NCBI GenBank assembly: GCA_027257055.1
Contig: JAPVLO010000138.1
Span: forward strand, 3,100,001 to 3,164,000
Reading direction: 5' to 3'
Length of the DNA: 64,000 nt
Source of the DNA: Cephalopachus bancanus
Lineage: Eukaryota; Chordata; Mammalia; Primates; Tarsiidae
Shown here: in pieces, positions 21,529-32,085 of the stretch
Layout: each line of letters opens with the position of its first letter
How positions within the stretch are numbered: the first letter of the stretch is position 1
Notes under the pieces: generated by a model
The model's database searches: none
The model's input: only the letters and a program-made list of their open reading frames with translations
Told to the model about the DNA's origin: nothing
Position numbers and translations under genes: made by a program

Positions 21529-22229
21529 AAGAAAACATACCAGATTCTCTACTGGGGGAGAGAGGACTTGCTAGAAGCCCAAACGTCACTGCACAGATTT
21601 ACTTATGTAGAAAACCCCCATGTGTACCCCATAACTAAAATATGATAAATAAAATAAATTAATATGAACCTAAAAAAAGCAAAAGGGAAAAATAAGAGCA
21701 GTCAGCCCACAGCAGGAGGTAGTAAGGATGCTGATATGGTAGAGACATGAGCTTCTGGCTGGTGATCTTGGGGGAAAGGGGTACCACAGAAACACACCCC
21801 TAACCATATCAATGCATTTCTCCCATCCCATCCCACCCCACCTCATCCCACCCCACGCTCTACATGTGTCCCCCAAACATCCAAAGGGGTGCCAGTGGCC
21901 CTGCAGAGACACATGATGTCATAGGAGTCGGTGATATTGCAGTCAATATTTCATACGCCTTTTTCTAAGAAGAGCACAATTGGGAGACAGAAGAGTTTAA
22001 AATGGATTAAAATGTAAACAATTCCCAATCAAATGGAAATGTTCTTGGAATGGTGCCAGAGAGTATTGTTGAATTGGTTTTAATAAAGCATTCTAAATTT
22101 AACCAGCTGGAATTATTTGTAATGTTAAAAAAATTATATATGTGGATATGTTATATGGATACTTAAAATACAATATTTATTCTTAAAAAAAAAAATAAAA
22201 TCTTACTCTTGATGGCTGGGGGCATCAGA
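21529..22229. other. Unique sequence, no gene seen
   Basis: Holds an A-rich stretch near 21635-21690, a short CCCATCC/CCCACC pyrimidine-rich stretch near 21825-21860, and AT-rich DNA. No exon was recognised. Confidence 0.5.
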
Positions 22230-22400
22230 GTGTGTAGTATGTCCTGCATACAGTCACTGAGTTTTAAGATGGGGTGTAATCTTACAGGCCAGAGACTACG
22301 ATTCTGTTTCCTGTAGGTAGGGAAGCGCATCTGAGGAAACTGAGACTTATAGTCAGGAAGCAAGTAGGACAGGGTGGGATCGACCCTTGCCTATGCCCAA
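22230..22400 (+). mobile_element. Possible MIR fragment
   Basis: CTGAGGAAACTGAGACTTATAGTCAGGAAGCAAGTAGGACAGGGTGGGATCGACCC matches the MIR right half in order; the left half is too diverged to be certain. Confidence 0.45.
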
Positions 22401-22429
22401 GTGCTCCCACATTCTGGAAGTCCACAGTT

Positions 22430-22535
22430 CTGGGACCCACTGCTGGCCTGTTTTACCCGTTGATTTGGGCTCCTGACGGTTCCTTCGAGGTGGAGACTTC
22501 GATTTCCAGTTCTGGGAAATTTTCTGAGGCATCTC
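22430..22535 (+). repeat. Unclassified repeat, copy 1
   Basis: Shares GTTGATTTGGGCTC, then GTGGAGACTTCGATTTCCAGTTCTGGGAAATTTT, with 26370-26478 in the same orientation. The similarity stops at a CT-rich stretch where an antisense L1 begins. Confidence 0.75.
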
Positions 22536-22555
22536 TCTCTCTCTTTTTCCTCTCT

Positions 22556-22994
22556 CTTTATTTTGAAATTGTAGGATACAATTCAGGATTAGGTATACAA
22601 ATGTTCATTATGCAGGTACCCTTATTGATGAGGTGTGCCCCCCTCCCCAGGCGGATATTTACTACTGTCATTCCCAGCGTCCCACTCGCCACCCCCCTGC
22701 CCGTGGTTTCCCGCTACTTTCAATCCCTTTCCTACAGTAATACAGTAGTTGTTCAAGGTCCACTTATGAGTGAGAACATGTGATACTGAGCTCTTCATTT
22801 CTGTGAGAGATCACTCATTATTATAAACTCGAATGCCATAATTTTGTTCTTCTTTATGACCGCGTAATATTCCATTGTGTATATGTACCACATTTTTTGT
22901 GTCCAGTCCTCTTTTGATGGGCAGTAAGGTTGGTTCTATGTTCTTGCTATTGTGAACAATGCTGTGATAAACATATGTGTACAAGATATTTTCT
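22556..22994 (-). mobile_element. 5'-truncated L1, antisense
   Basis: Antisense L1 3'UTR and ORF2 C-terminal end (GTAGGATACAATTCAGGATTAGGTATAC; TTCCATTGTGTATATGTACCACA; TTGCTATTGTGAACAATGCTGTG). It is older than the neighbour at 23137. Confidence 0.9.
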
Positions 22995-23136
22995 CCACTG
23001 AAAAGAAATTCTCTCATCACCAGCACCAGCTGTTTTCCCTGCCCTGCTCTCTCGACAAACAGGCTCGTCTGCTAACCTCGCTGAGAAACACACTCCGCTT
23101 TTAACAAGGGCCTGGGGCAGAGGCTTGGTCTAAAGC

Positions 23137-23767
23137 TACACTGTTGGCGGGAGTGCAAACTAGTGCAACCTCTGTGGAAAACAGTGTGGCGATTCCTAAA
23201 AGTTCTAAATATCGACCTCCCATATGACCCCGCAATCCCCCTACTGGGAATATACCCTGAAGAACTCAAATCACTCTATCAAAAAGATACCTGCACACGA
23301 ATATTTATCGCAGCATTGTCCACAATAGCAAGAAGCAACTGGAAGCAACCATGCTGTCCATCAAAAGAGGACTGGATTAAAAAAATGTGGTACATATACA
23401 CGACGGAATACTACGCAGCCATAAAAAAGAACAAAATCATGAACTTCACAGCAACCTGGAAGGAACTAGAGTCAATAATACTGAGTGACCTCTCACAGAA
23501 ACAAAGATCTGAGTATCACATGTTCTCACTCATATAGCAGAACTTGAACATCCATTGTAATACTATAAGAAAAGGACTGACAGTGGTGAGAAACTATGGG
23601 GAGGGGTTAGGAAGGGGAAGGAAGGTGGGACTAACGGTAATCAATATCTGTCTGGGGGGACGGGGAGACACTCCTTATCAACAAGGGTGCCTGAACGGTG
23701 CATATTTGTATACCTAAACCTTAACTGTACCCCACAATATCAAAATAAAAAATATTGATATAAAAAA
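23137..23767 (+). mobile_element. 5'-truncated L1, sense
   Basis: Covers the ORF2 C-terminus (open from 23163 to 23537, ending ...SEYHMFSLI), the 3'UTR with its G-tract near 23620-23665, and the tail. It is close to identical in the 3'UTR to the full-length L1 at 7651. It lies head-to-head with the antisense L1 at 22556-22994, separated by about 140 bp of non-L1 DNA. Confidence 0.95.
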
Positions 23768-24002
23768 AAGAGTGGATGACACCGAACGCCTTGTCATGAA
23801 CTGGAGATGTCACCTGGCATTGTCTGTAACTCAGAAGCTGTACACATGTCAAGTCCACTTTAGGAGTGGTAATTGCCTGACTATGTAGAAAAAATAAAAA
23901 TAGTCTACTGCCCAGGATCTTGTGAGTTGTTGCCCCATGGTGGCTGAATAATAATAATAACAAGAACAATAGTAAGGAGACACCCCCTCCCCCACTACTA
24001 TG

Positions 24003-24160
24003 TTATTTTATTTTATTTTAGTTGTGGGGTACATGCAAGCCCGGGGCGAGGGGGTGTCTCCTTACTACACAAATCAACCGTGTGCCAGTGAGGTTTGGGC
24101 TTCTAGCTGGCCCCTCTTCCCCACAGTGACCTGGTACCCAGGGTGCCCACTACTTTTAAG
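24003..24160 (-). mobile_element. Old L1 3'-end fragment, antisense
   Basis: TTTTATTTTAGTTGTGGGGTACATGCAAG and GAGGTTTGGGCTTCTA follow the antisense 3' end of older primate L1s. Confidence 0.55.
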
Positions 24161-24215
24161 AAAGGAAAGTTGGATTGCAAAGAAAGATACGAAGGACAAG
24201 AACAGGCAGCTCTTT

Positions 24216-24493
24216 TTTCTTTTTTGAGTTGGAGTCTCACTCTGTCGCCCAGACTGGAGTGCAGTGGCCGCTCCCGGCCACCGCAGCCTTGAACTGCCAG
24301 CCTCCGGCGATCCTTCCGCCTCAGCCTTCCGAGTAGCCGGAATTACAGGTTACCACGCCCGGCTAATTTTTTGATTTATTGTAGAGATGAGGTCTCGCTG
24401 CCCAGGCGGGTCTCGAACCCGCGGGCTCAGGCAATCCACTGACCTCAGCCTCCCAAAGGCGCGGGATTACAGGCTGAGCCACCAAGCCTGGCT
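24216..24493 (-). mobile_element. Alu SINE, young type, antisense
   Basis: Hairpin and GCGGGTCTCGAACCCGC arm present; a small loss occurs near the linker (TTACCACGCCC). TSD: AACAGGCAGCTCTTT (24201-24215) and AACAGGCCACTCTTT (24494-24508). Confidence 0.95.
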
Positions 24494-24508
24494 AACAGGC
24501 CACTCTTT

Positions 24509-25004
24509 AGCTGCAGGCAAAGCGTTCCGCATGTCTGGACAGCTTCTGGCACACTCCTTTGCAACCTGCTTCACAGTCACCCCTAAGCCTGGCCAGCGCC
24601 CATCTTCCAGACAGTAGCCAGGAAAGGAGACCAAAGCTCCTGCAGAGATCTCAGTCCGCCCCTTCCCACCCTTCCTTCCCCCCCCGGGCTGACTTTACCC
24701 CAAACTGGGAAGTCCTACTTCAGGGAGGCTGGACTGCCTCCTCTGCACCTGTGGCCCTGGGCTGGAATCGCTCACCTGGGGAGACTTGTGGGCAGTGCCC
24801 AGGGCAGGGAAGAGTTGATGTTGGCTGCTGGTGAACCCCTTGTAGTGACAGCCCTGGGTAAAACCACACGCCGTGAAGGGACAGTCAAGAGCCAGGGTGT
24901 AAAACAGAGGAGCTCTTGGCTTATCTAAATATCAAAACTGTTGAAAGTCCAGCAAAATACAGACGGAGACAGGAGACAGGAGTGACCGTGACAGACTCGT
25001 TTCT
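24509..25004. other. Unique GC-richer sequence, no gene seen
   Basis: About 500 bp of GC-richer DNA with a C-run near 24680. A 91-codon frame (24559-24834) runs through but has no recognised domain, and no splice or promoter context was seen. Confidence 0.45.
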
Positions 25005-25195
25005 TTTTTTAAATTTAATTTTGTTTTGGATTCGGGGTACAGATGTGTGTTTCTTACCTGGACATATTGTATACTGGTGGGACCTGGGTTTTGGGTGGCC
25101 CATTCCCCAGATAGGGAAAATTGCACCCAATAGGCAGGTAACTTCTGAACCCTAAGGCCCCGGTCGTCTCCCACTTTGAGTGTCCCCAGTGTCTA
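25005..25195 (-). mobile_element. Old L1 3'-end fragment, antisense
   Basis: TTTTGTTTTGGATTCGGGGTACAGATGTGTGTTTCTTACCTGGACATATTGTAT and GCACCCAATAGGCAGGTAACTTCTGAACCC follow the antisense 3' end of older primate L1s. Confidence 0.75.
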
Positions 25196-25311
25196 TTAAA
25201 CGGACCTCATTTCTAATCTCAGAAAACCAGATCCTCTCCCACTCTGGAAAACTAAGAAATGAAGTCTTCTTCCCGGACCACTGAAACAGGTGTTTTGCGA
25301 AGTCCAAAGTT

Positions 25312-25313
25312 GT

Positions 25314-25344
<31 letters not shown>

Positions 25345-25547
25345 CACGAATGTGTGTGTAAATGCATAAATGAGTGTGAGAATGTGTGTGTTTGCTCATA
25401 TGTGGATGTGTGTATATTGAGTGTGTATATATGCCTTTGAGTGTGAGAATGTGTGTACAAGTTTGTGTGCACACGTGTATATATGCATGTGCATATATAA
25501 GTGACTGTGCATGTATGTATATGAATTGTGTGAGTGTGTGTGTACGT
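25312..25547. repeat. Impure TG/CA-rich microsatellite tract
   Basis: A pure (TG)n core near 25315-25343 is followed by about 200 bp of TGTG, TATA and ATGTG variants. Open frames of THTHTH or CVYI residues come from it. Part (25465-25547) recurs inverted at 26248-26330. Confidence 0.92.
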
Positions 25548-25664
25548 TTTCCTCAGCCAGTGTACATGCTGTGTGTATAGGTTAAGACTTTCCAAAGTGG
25601 CTTTTGTTTAAAAAAACCAGAAGATATGAAGTTGGGAGTCAAGATAAGAAGAAAAGGCAGTGGC
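25465..25664. repeat. Source segment (A+B) of a duplication-inversion
   Basis: Block A (25465-25547, 83 bp) recurs perfectly but inverted at 26248-26330. Block B (25549-25664, 116 bp) recurs directly at 26124-26239 with one mismatch (GATATGAAG versus GATACGAAG). Confidence 0.97.
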
Positions 25665-25828
25665 TGAAGTCTGGTGGTCATAGTTATAGATAATGAGGTT
25701 TCCACCGATGTTATTTAGTTTTTTGTTCCCACCTTTGGGTACAGGGAAGGCGTTTAACTTGGTTTTTTTTTTTTTTTTTTTTTTAGTTTGATGGTACCTA
25801 ACATAATGCCTTGCATTGTAAATACTTA

Positions 25829-26123
25829 GGCTGGGCACAGTGGCTCATGCTTGTAATCCTAGCACTTGGGAGGTCAAGTGCTTGGTTGCTTGAGCCTAGG
25901 AGTTCAAGACCAGCCTGGACAACATGGCGAGACTCCAACTCTACCAAAAAGCAAACAAACAAATAAGCCAGATGTAGTTGTGTGTGCCTGCAGTCCCAGC
26001 TATTTGGGAAACCGAGGTGGGAGGAAAGCCTGAACTTAGGAAATCGAGGCTGAGGTGAGCCACTTTCGTGCCACTGCACTCCAGCCTAAGCAACAGAGTG
26101 AGACCACGACTCAAAAAAGAACA
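25829..26123 (+). mobile_element. Alu SINE, older type, sense
   Basis: GGCTGGGCACAGTGGCTCATGC start, full dimer, diverged B box (AGGAGTTCAAGACCAGCC) and no right-arm hairpin. Its A-tail AAAAAAGAACA abuts the rearranged copy at 26124. Confidence 0.92.
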
Positions 26124-26330
26124 TTCCTCAGCCAGTGTACATGCTGTGTGTATAGGTTAAGACTTTCCAAAGTGGCTTTTGTTTAAAAAAACCAGAAGAT
26201 ACGAAGTTGGGAGTCAAGATAAGAAGAAAAGGCAGTGGCACACACTCACGTACACACACACTCACACAATTCATATACATACATGCACAGTCACTTATAT
26301 ATGCACATGCATATATACACGTGTGCACAC
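26124..26330. repeat. Rearranged copy: B direct + A inverted
   Basis: Block B (26124-26239), eight junction bases ACACACTC, then block A inverted (26248-26330). It ends at AATAAAATCAATAAAATCAC. Near-perfect identity to 25465-25664 implies a recent event. Confidence 0.97.
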
Positions 26331-26369
26331 AATAAAATCAATAAAATCACACTCCCTCTGTGCACTCAT

Positions 26370-26857
26370 ATTCTGCACCTGCCACTGGCCTCCTGTTTCA
26401 CTTATTGATTTGGGCTCTCAATGACCTTTTCAATGTGGAGACTTCAGTTTCCAGTTCTGGGAAATTTTTTGAATCATCTTTTTGAACCTAATTTTCTGCA
26501 CTAAAAAAAAAAAAAATTCTTCTTTCTGGAGCTCTTGCTATGTCTTGAATTTCCCATATTAATATTCTATTATCTGCACCTTCTTTTCTTTATTATCACC
26601 CTCCCCCCCGTTTTCCGAGAGATTTCTTAAATTTGATGTTTATGAATACTTTTGAATATTATTTTTGACATGCTATTTTTTTCTTTATGAGAGTTTCTTT
26701 TTTGCGATTTAGTTTTACTTATTTTCTCTGATGTTTTTCTTTTGTTTCAGTGACTCTTTGATCTTTGAGGATGTTAAATACAAGTTAAGTTTTCCTGCTT
26801 TCTGCTTTGTCTCCAAACTGTTAATATTTGAGAGTTAGACAGTAAAAAGCTAATTAG

Positions 26858-26906
<49 letters not shown>

Positions 26907-27480
26907 ATAAGACAATAATTTATTGAGCTCCTCTGAAGTGTGCTCAGCCTGGCCTGTTTCACTTAACTATTTCATAATCGCAAGGTTTTATTTATGTTTT
27001 TTTTCTTTTGGGATGGTTTCCTCAACGAGAACTCCTCCAATGTTCTGTCTGTGGCGTATGAGTCTGGTTTTCAGCGTTCTCAGTGCCAAGTGGGAGGAGG
27101 GGTTTGGAAGTTGTCCCTTGGTCGCTGGACGTTCCCCTAACCACCTGGCCTTCGGGGTGGTTTCCCACCCTCAGCTCTGCCCAGAGTCCCAGGTTCCCTG
27201 CCTCAGTTTCTCCAGAGACTACATCTCTTGACTCTTCTGGTGGCGGAAAGTCAATCACTCAGCTGCACGTGGAGGAAAGGGAGACTGAGGCAGGAGAAGC
27301 ACACCTCCCATCCTTTCCTTGAGAGCCACCTGGGGTCTCCAGATCCCGGGATTTCTTGGGGTTCCATGTAGCCAATCAGCAGACAGCCGAGACCAACCCA
27401 CTGCAGACTCAGGTCTCTCTATGTCTCTTTTTGGTGTCCCAAACCCATCACTGCTCTTTTCCAGATTTCTACACATTTCT
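26370..27480. repeat. Unclassified old repeat region
   Basis: The left part matches 22430-22535. The part 26668-26764 matches the inverse complement of 27829-27934 (CTTTATGAGAGTTTCT; TTTAGTTTTACTTATTTTCTCTGA). The GC-richer part near 27000-27480 contains 60-102-codon frames on both strands, none with a recognised domain. Most likely an old interspersed repeat, not an exon. Confidence 0.45.
26862..26904. repeat. (TG)n microsatellite
   Basis: About 21 uninterrupted TG units. Confidence 0.97.
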
Positions 27481-27719
27481 AGTTGTCTAGTTGAAACTGT
27501 TGAATCCTATTGGGGTCTTACTTATCTTGTTAATAACACTTTTATTTATGACATTTAAAAGTTTATAACTGCCCTTTAAGAAAAGAGGGCAGAAGGAACA
27601 AGTAAATGTGCCTTCCATTAGCCACGTTTTACTAAAGTAGATTCCCAAAGTATAAAGTCTTTGTCAAATACATGAAGATATTTAAAAGTGCTGATACATA
27701 TTGGCATTTGTGAACATTT

Positions 27720-28030
27720 AAAAAATTTTGTAACAGCTTTGTTTGAAATACAATTGACATACAATAAGCTGCACGTACTTAAGTTTTGATATGTATATGC
27801 CTGTGAAACCTATATTTAATATCCTTATAGATCAAGGAGACAGTCACTGAAATAAAAGAAAAAATTCAGAGAAAATAAGTAAAACTAAATTGTAAAAGAG
27901 AAACTCTCATAAAGAAAAGAATAGTATGCCAGAAATAGCATGCACATAAGTTTTGACATGTGTATGTAAACCATCATTACAGTAAAATAAATAATAATAA
28001 TCATCACCTCCAAAAATGGTCTTTTACCCC
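27720..28030 (-). mobile_element. Ancient L1M 3'-end, antisense, with an insert
   Basis: TTTGAAATACAATTGACATACAATAAGCTGCACGTA and TTTTGATATGTATATGCCTGTGAAACC are antisense L1M-like. A 105-bp block at 27829-27934 interrupts it, and a related TTTTGACATGTGTATGTAAACC follows at 27948. Confidence 0.6.
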
Positions 28031-28049
28031 TAAAGCACTGCATTTATAG

Positions 28050-29510
28050 ATGATATTGGAAAGAATTGATACCTTAGCAATATTGAGTTATCTAACCCAC
28101 ACACATGGTAGCGTAGAACTTTCATTTCTTTTGAGAATATATTGAAGTTTGTAGTATACAGATCTTGAATTTTTTTTTGGTCAGAGTTATTTCTAAGTAT
28201 ATCAGATTTTCTGATACTATTGTAAATGGCACTCTCTTTCAATTTCAATTTTTTGTTGTTAATTTCTACCATATAGAAATACAATTGATTTCTCCATAAT
28301 GATGCATCTTGCACCATTGTTAAACTCTTGTTAGTTCTTGTCAATTCTATATAAATGTCTATGTTGTCTGTTAATAAAAGCAACTTTACTTCCATATTCT
28401 AGTCCTGTTGGTCAGGACTTCCAGTGCAATTCTGAAAAGAAGTGGTAAGAGTGGAGATTCTCATCTTTTACCTGACCTTAAGACAAAAGCACTCCACATC
28501 TCACGGTTAAGCACAGTGTCTGCTGCAGCCTTTCTACAAATATCTTGTACTTAAATAAGTTAAGTTCTCTTTACTTATGAGTTTGCTGAGAGTTGTTTCT
28601 TCACTTTTAGCTAAGAAGGGATATTGAAGTTTGTCAAAGGTTGTTTTTATTTTTTGTGTCAGAGAGTGGATCACATGAGTTTTTTCCCCAAGTTTGTTAA
28701 TATGTTGAATTAAGTTGATTGGTTTTTAAATTTTAAAACTGCTTTGCATTCCTGGGATAAACCCCACTTGGATATAATGTATTATTCTTTTTGTGTATTG
28801 TTGAAATCTATCACTAATATTTCTGTTTAGAAATTTTACAGTTGTGATCATGTTGACTTGAAGCTTTTTTTCCTGTAATGTATTTGCTTGGTTCTGATAC
28901 CAGAGTAAGACTGGCCTCATAGTATAAACTGGGAAGAATTTTTCCCTTTTCCAATTTTCTGGAAGAATTTGTATAGAATTGGAATTATTTCTTTCTTAAT
29001 GAGTGTTTGGTAGGTATCAACAGTACAGTCATTGAACCTGAATTTTTTTTTTTTTGTGGTAAGATTTTAACTATAAATATAATTTCTTTCATAATAGATA
29101 GGATAATTAAGGTGATCTACTTCTTTTTGAGTGAACCTCGTGATTATTGTTAATTAAAGAATTTATCCATTTCATGTAAGTTGTCAAATTTATAGGCACA
29201 AATTTGTTTATAATATTCCTCTATGATGTTATACTAAGTACAGAGACTACAGAGATGTCATCTGTTCTGTTCTTCATGTTGGTTTGTATATTTCTCTTTT
29301 TTCTCCAAATATGTCTATAAGTCTCATATAGTTTTATAAGCTTTATTGATCATATAAAAACGGGCTTTTGATTTTATTAATTTTATTTACTGATTTTTTA
29401 AAAATTATTTTTACTTGGCTTCTGCTCTGATCTTTATTATTTATTTTCTTCTACTTATTTTGAATTTCATTTGTTCTTATGTTTCTAGGTCTTTAAGGTG
29501 AATGTTAAGT
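28050..29510 (-). pseudogene. Ancient L1M ORF2 remnant, antisense
   Basis: Decayed reverse-transcriptase coding sequence of an ancient L1, read on the minus strand. Typical landmarks in antisense order are GAAAAGAAGTGGTAAGAGTGGAGA (28433), TTTGTTAATATGTTGAATTAAGTTGATTG (28693), GCATTCCTGGGATAAACCCCACTTGG (28746) and TGGTTCTGATACCAGAGTAAGACTGGCCTCATA (28890). A minus frame at 28726-28920 retains GFIPGMQ-like RT residues. There are many stops and frameshifts. Confidence 0.85.
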
Positions 29511-29667
29511 TCACCTTAATTCAAGACCGTTCTTTTCTAATACAGATATTTAATGCTAACTACTGCTTTGGTGATATTGTACAAATTTTAATTTTAACTT
29601 TCCACTTCACTATTTTTAGACATTTAAGTTCCCTGGGCATTTTACTGCACAAAAATATCTTTCTAAA

Positions 29668-29955
29668 ATTTTTATTTTATTTTGAGACAGGATATAGCTC
29701 TATTGCCCAGGACAGAGTGCAGTGGCACAAACTTATCTCACTGGGACCTCAAACTCCTGGGCTCAAGTGATTCTCCCACCTCAGCCTTCCTAGTAGTTGG
29801 AGAAGTCACTACACCTGGCTAATTTAAAAAAAAAAAGGAGAAATGAAGTCTCACTATGTTGCCCAGGCTTGTCTTGGAATCCTGACCTCAAGCAATCCTC
29901 TTGCCTCAACCTCCCAAATTGCTGGGATTGCAGGTGTGAACCACTATCCCCGGCT
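29668..29955 (-). mobile_element. Alu SINE, older J-like copy, antisense
   Basis: TTTTGAGACAGGATATAGCTCTATTGCCCAGGACAGAGTGCAGTGG to CCACTATCCCCGGCT; diverged, with no young-type hairpin. Confidence 0.9.
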
Positions 29956-30079
29956 GATATCTTGAATTTGTCTATAATTCAAGATAAATATTTTTTCTAG
30001 GATTTAAAAAACTTTTCTCATTTTATTCTCAGAATAAGCTGGAATTGGCACTTCTTATATTCTCAGTTGAATAGTCAGT

Positions 30080-30325
30080 TCAATTAACAACAAATATTTG
30101 TTAAATGACACACTTTGTGCCAAGTACTAGGGATGTGATAGCAACAAAACAATGACCTCTCTGTCAAGGAGTTTATTTTTTTGCTCGTGAAATAAGCATT
30201 TTAAAATGAGATGCAGAGACACCATGAAATTAAGTGGCTTACTGAAAATCACACAGCTGTGCACACTGAACCCGAATCTCTGAACCCCAATGTCAGGGTC
30301 CCTTTCCTACGCCATAGTGTTTCAG
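30080..30325 (+). mobile_element. MIR/L2-like remnant
   Basis: AACAAATATTTGTTAAATGACACACTTTGTGCCAAGTACTAGGGATGTGATAG, then AATTAAGTGGCTTACTGAAAATCACACAGCTG, then ACGCCATAGTG, in the order of MIR/L2-type repeats. Confidence 0.65.
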
Positions 30326-30410
30326 AATATTTTTTCATTAAATGTTAAAATACAAGGATATCACTAAAATGTATGTGCATTACTAAAGCAGAGTAATACA
30401 AAAAACCCTC

Positions 30411-30664
30411 GCTAGGTCTGGCATGGTGGTTCATGCCTGTAATTCCAGCACTTTGGGAGGCTGAGGTGCTAGGATTGCTTGAGTCCAGCCTAGGCAACAT
30501 TTTGAGACCTCCTCACTACAGAAATAAAAAATATGAGCCAGGCATATTGGCACATGCCTGTAGTTCTAGTTACTGGGAGTCTGGGGTGGAAGGATCACCT
30601 GAGCCCAGGAGGTCAAGGCTGTAGTACATTCTAGTTTAAACAACAGAGTAAGACCCCTGACTCA
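30411..30664 (+). mobile_element. Alu SINE, older type, sense (with shared 3' flank)
   Basis: GCATGGTGGTTCATGCCTGTAATTCCAGC to GACTCAAAAAATATATAAG. A deletion affects the left arm near 30482. Its right part plus about 118 bp of 3' flank recur at 33984-34356. Confidence 0.9.
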
Positions 30665-31119
30665 AAAAATATATAAGTAAAAGAAAACATTTAAAAAATC
30701 CTCCATAAAACCACAGACTGCCATTTACTGAGCTGATGTGAAGTTAACAAATTATCTTATTACAGAGTGAATGAGTAGAATCACTTTTACACCACCTGAT
30801 TGGGAAGAGAGCTATTCCATCAACACCCGTTCATCCAGCGCAAATAGCTTTACTTTTCTGGTTCTCAACTTACACATCAAATTGAGATTAGATCGAATGA
30901 TCTAATCCACATTCCTTCTGACTTTTAGATATGAAAAATTTTAATTTAAAAAATTTATTAATACTCCTCTACGGTGTTCTACTGGGGATTCTCTAGATAA
31001 CGCAAGGCATACTACTTGTACCAAAACTATCTAACCGTGGGAGTAAGATACATACCTGAAATGTTTAAAAAAGCCGATATCAAGGGTACATACGATAATA
31101 TTCTGGAGCAACGAGAGAG

Positions 31120-31285
31120 AATTTTGTTACCCAGGAGATATTTGACAATGTCTGGCGTTACTCTCGGTGATCACCACTGAGAGTTGATTTCTATTGTACA
31201 TAGTGAGGGAGGCCAAGAAGGATGTTCCACATCCTGGAATGCAGAGGACATTTCCTGGACTGAAATGTCAAGAAGGTTGAGATGG
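31120..31285 (+). mobile_element. MER5A-like hAT transposon
   Basis: GAGATATTTGACAATGTCTGGCG, GGATGTTCCACATCCTGGAATGCAGAGGACA and GAAATGTCAAGAAGGTTGAGA match the MER5A order. Confidence 0.7.
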
Positions 31286-31373
31286 AGAAATGTCACGGAC
31301 ATAAAGATGGCAATAATAGTAACTGGGGACACCAAAAGGGGGGCAGGTGGAGAGGCAAGTGAGGGTTTAAAAA

Positions 31374-31622
31374 CCACGGTGGCTCTGCCTGTAATCCTGC
31401 GCCTAGGGAGGCCAAGGTGAGTGGATAGCCTGAGCCTGCGGGTTCGAGACCCGCCTGGGCAACTTGGCGAGACCTCATCTCTACCATAAATCAAAAATGA
31501 GCCGGGCGTGGTAGCGCGCCTGTAGTTCCAGCTACTTGTAAGGCTGAGGCGGAAGGATCGTCGGAGCCCACCAGGTCGAGGCTGGGCGACAGAGTGAGAC
31601 TCCAACTAAAAAAAAAAAAAAA
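31374..31622 (+). mobile_element. Alu SINE, young type, sense, hairpin deleted
   Basis: Starts within the left end (GGTGGCTCTGCCTGTAATCC) and has the GCGGGTTCGAGACCCGC arm. In the right arm, GGTCGAGGCT joins directly to GGGCGACAGAG, so about 34 bp with the GTGGCCG hairpin are gone. Probable TSD TTTAAAAACCA / ATTAAAAAACA. Confidence 0.92.
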
Positions 31623-31677
31623 ACATTAAAAAACAAAACAAAACAGAAAACAAGGCAAACAACAACAAAAAAAACCA

Positions 31678-31785
31678 CCTATCGGGTACAATGTTCACAT
31701 GTAGCCCGCTCCCCACCAGGATGCTATGGACTCATGTCACAAACATGCACTTGTAACTTGGATACAACTCAAAAAAAAAAAAAAA
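31678..31785 (+). mobile_element. L1 3'-end fragment, sense
   Basis: TATCGGGTACAATGTTCAC, TGTCACAAACATGCACTTGTAACTTGG and an A-run match the 3' end of an older L1. Confidence 0.7.
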
Positions 31786-31869
31786 ATCCAGAGGAAAAAT
31801 CACCGTGGGAAGGAAAGTTTCCTTGAGGAGCTCTGTTTTTCCAGGAACCTCTGGCATGGAGGCATCTGG

Positions 31870-32085
31870 AGAACCACAGCATAAACAAGATCGTGGAGAA
31901 GAGAATCAGCATTGTTTATGTAGGGAAGATTGAGAAGCCCAGTGCAGCCCGAGTGGAGGACTCACATGTCAGATAGAGAGTTTAGATCGGTGCTGTGTCG
32001 TGGAGAACCTCATGCCTGGCTGAGGACTTCTCACTCTGTTTATTAGACATGGGGAGCCATTCAGGGGACATACTTCAGAGTGAGC
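31870..32085 (+). mobile_element. L2-like remnant
   Basis: GAGAACCTCATGCCTGGCTGAGGACTTCTCACTCTGTTTATTAGACATGGGGAGCCATTCAGGG has the composition and order of an L2 3' portion. Confidence 0.45.

Noticed and set aside
25152..25595. 147-codon minus frame rich in HTHTH residues
   Set aside because: Translation of the TG-rich microsatellite.
27022..27476. GC-richer stretch with frames on both strands, considered as an exon
   Set aside because: No splice-site pair or known domain, and it adjoins an unclassified interspersed repeat.
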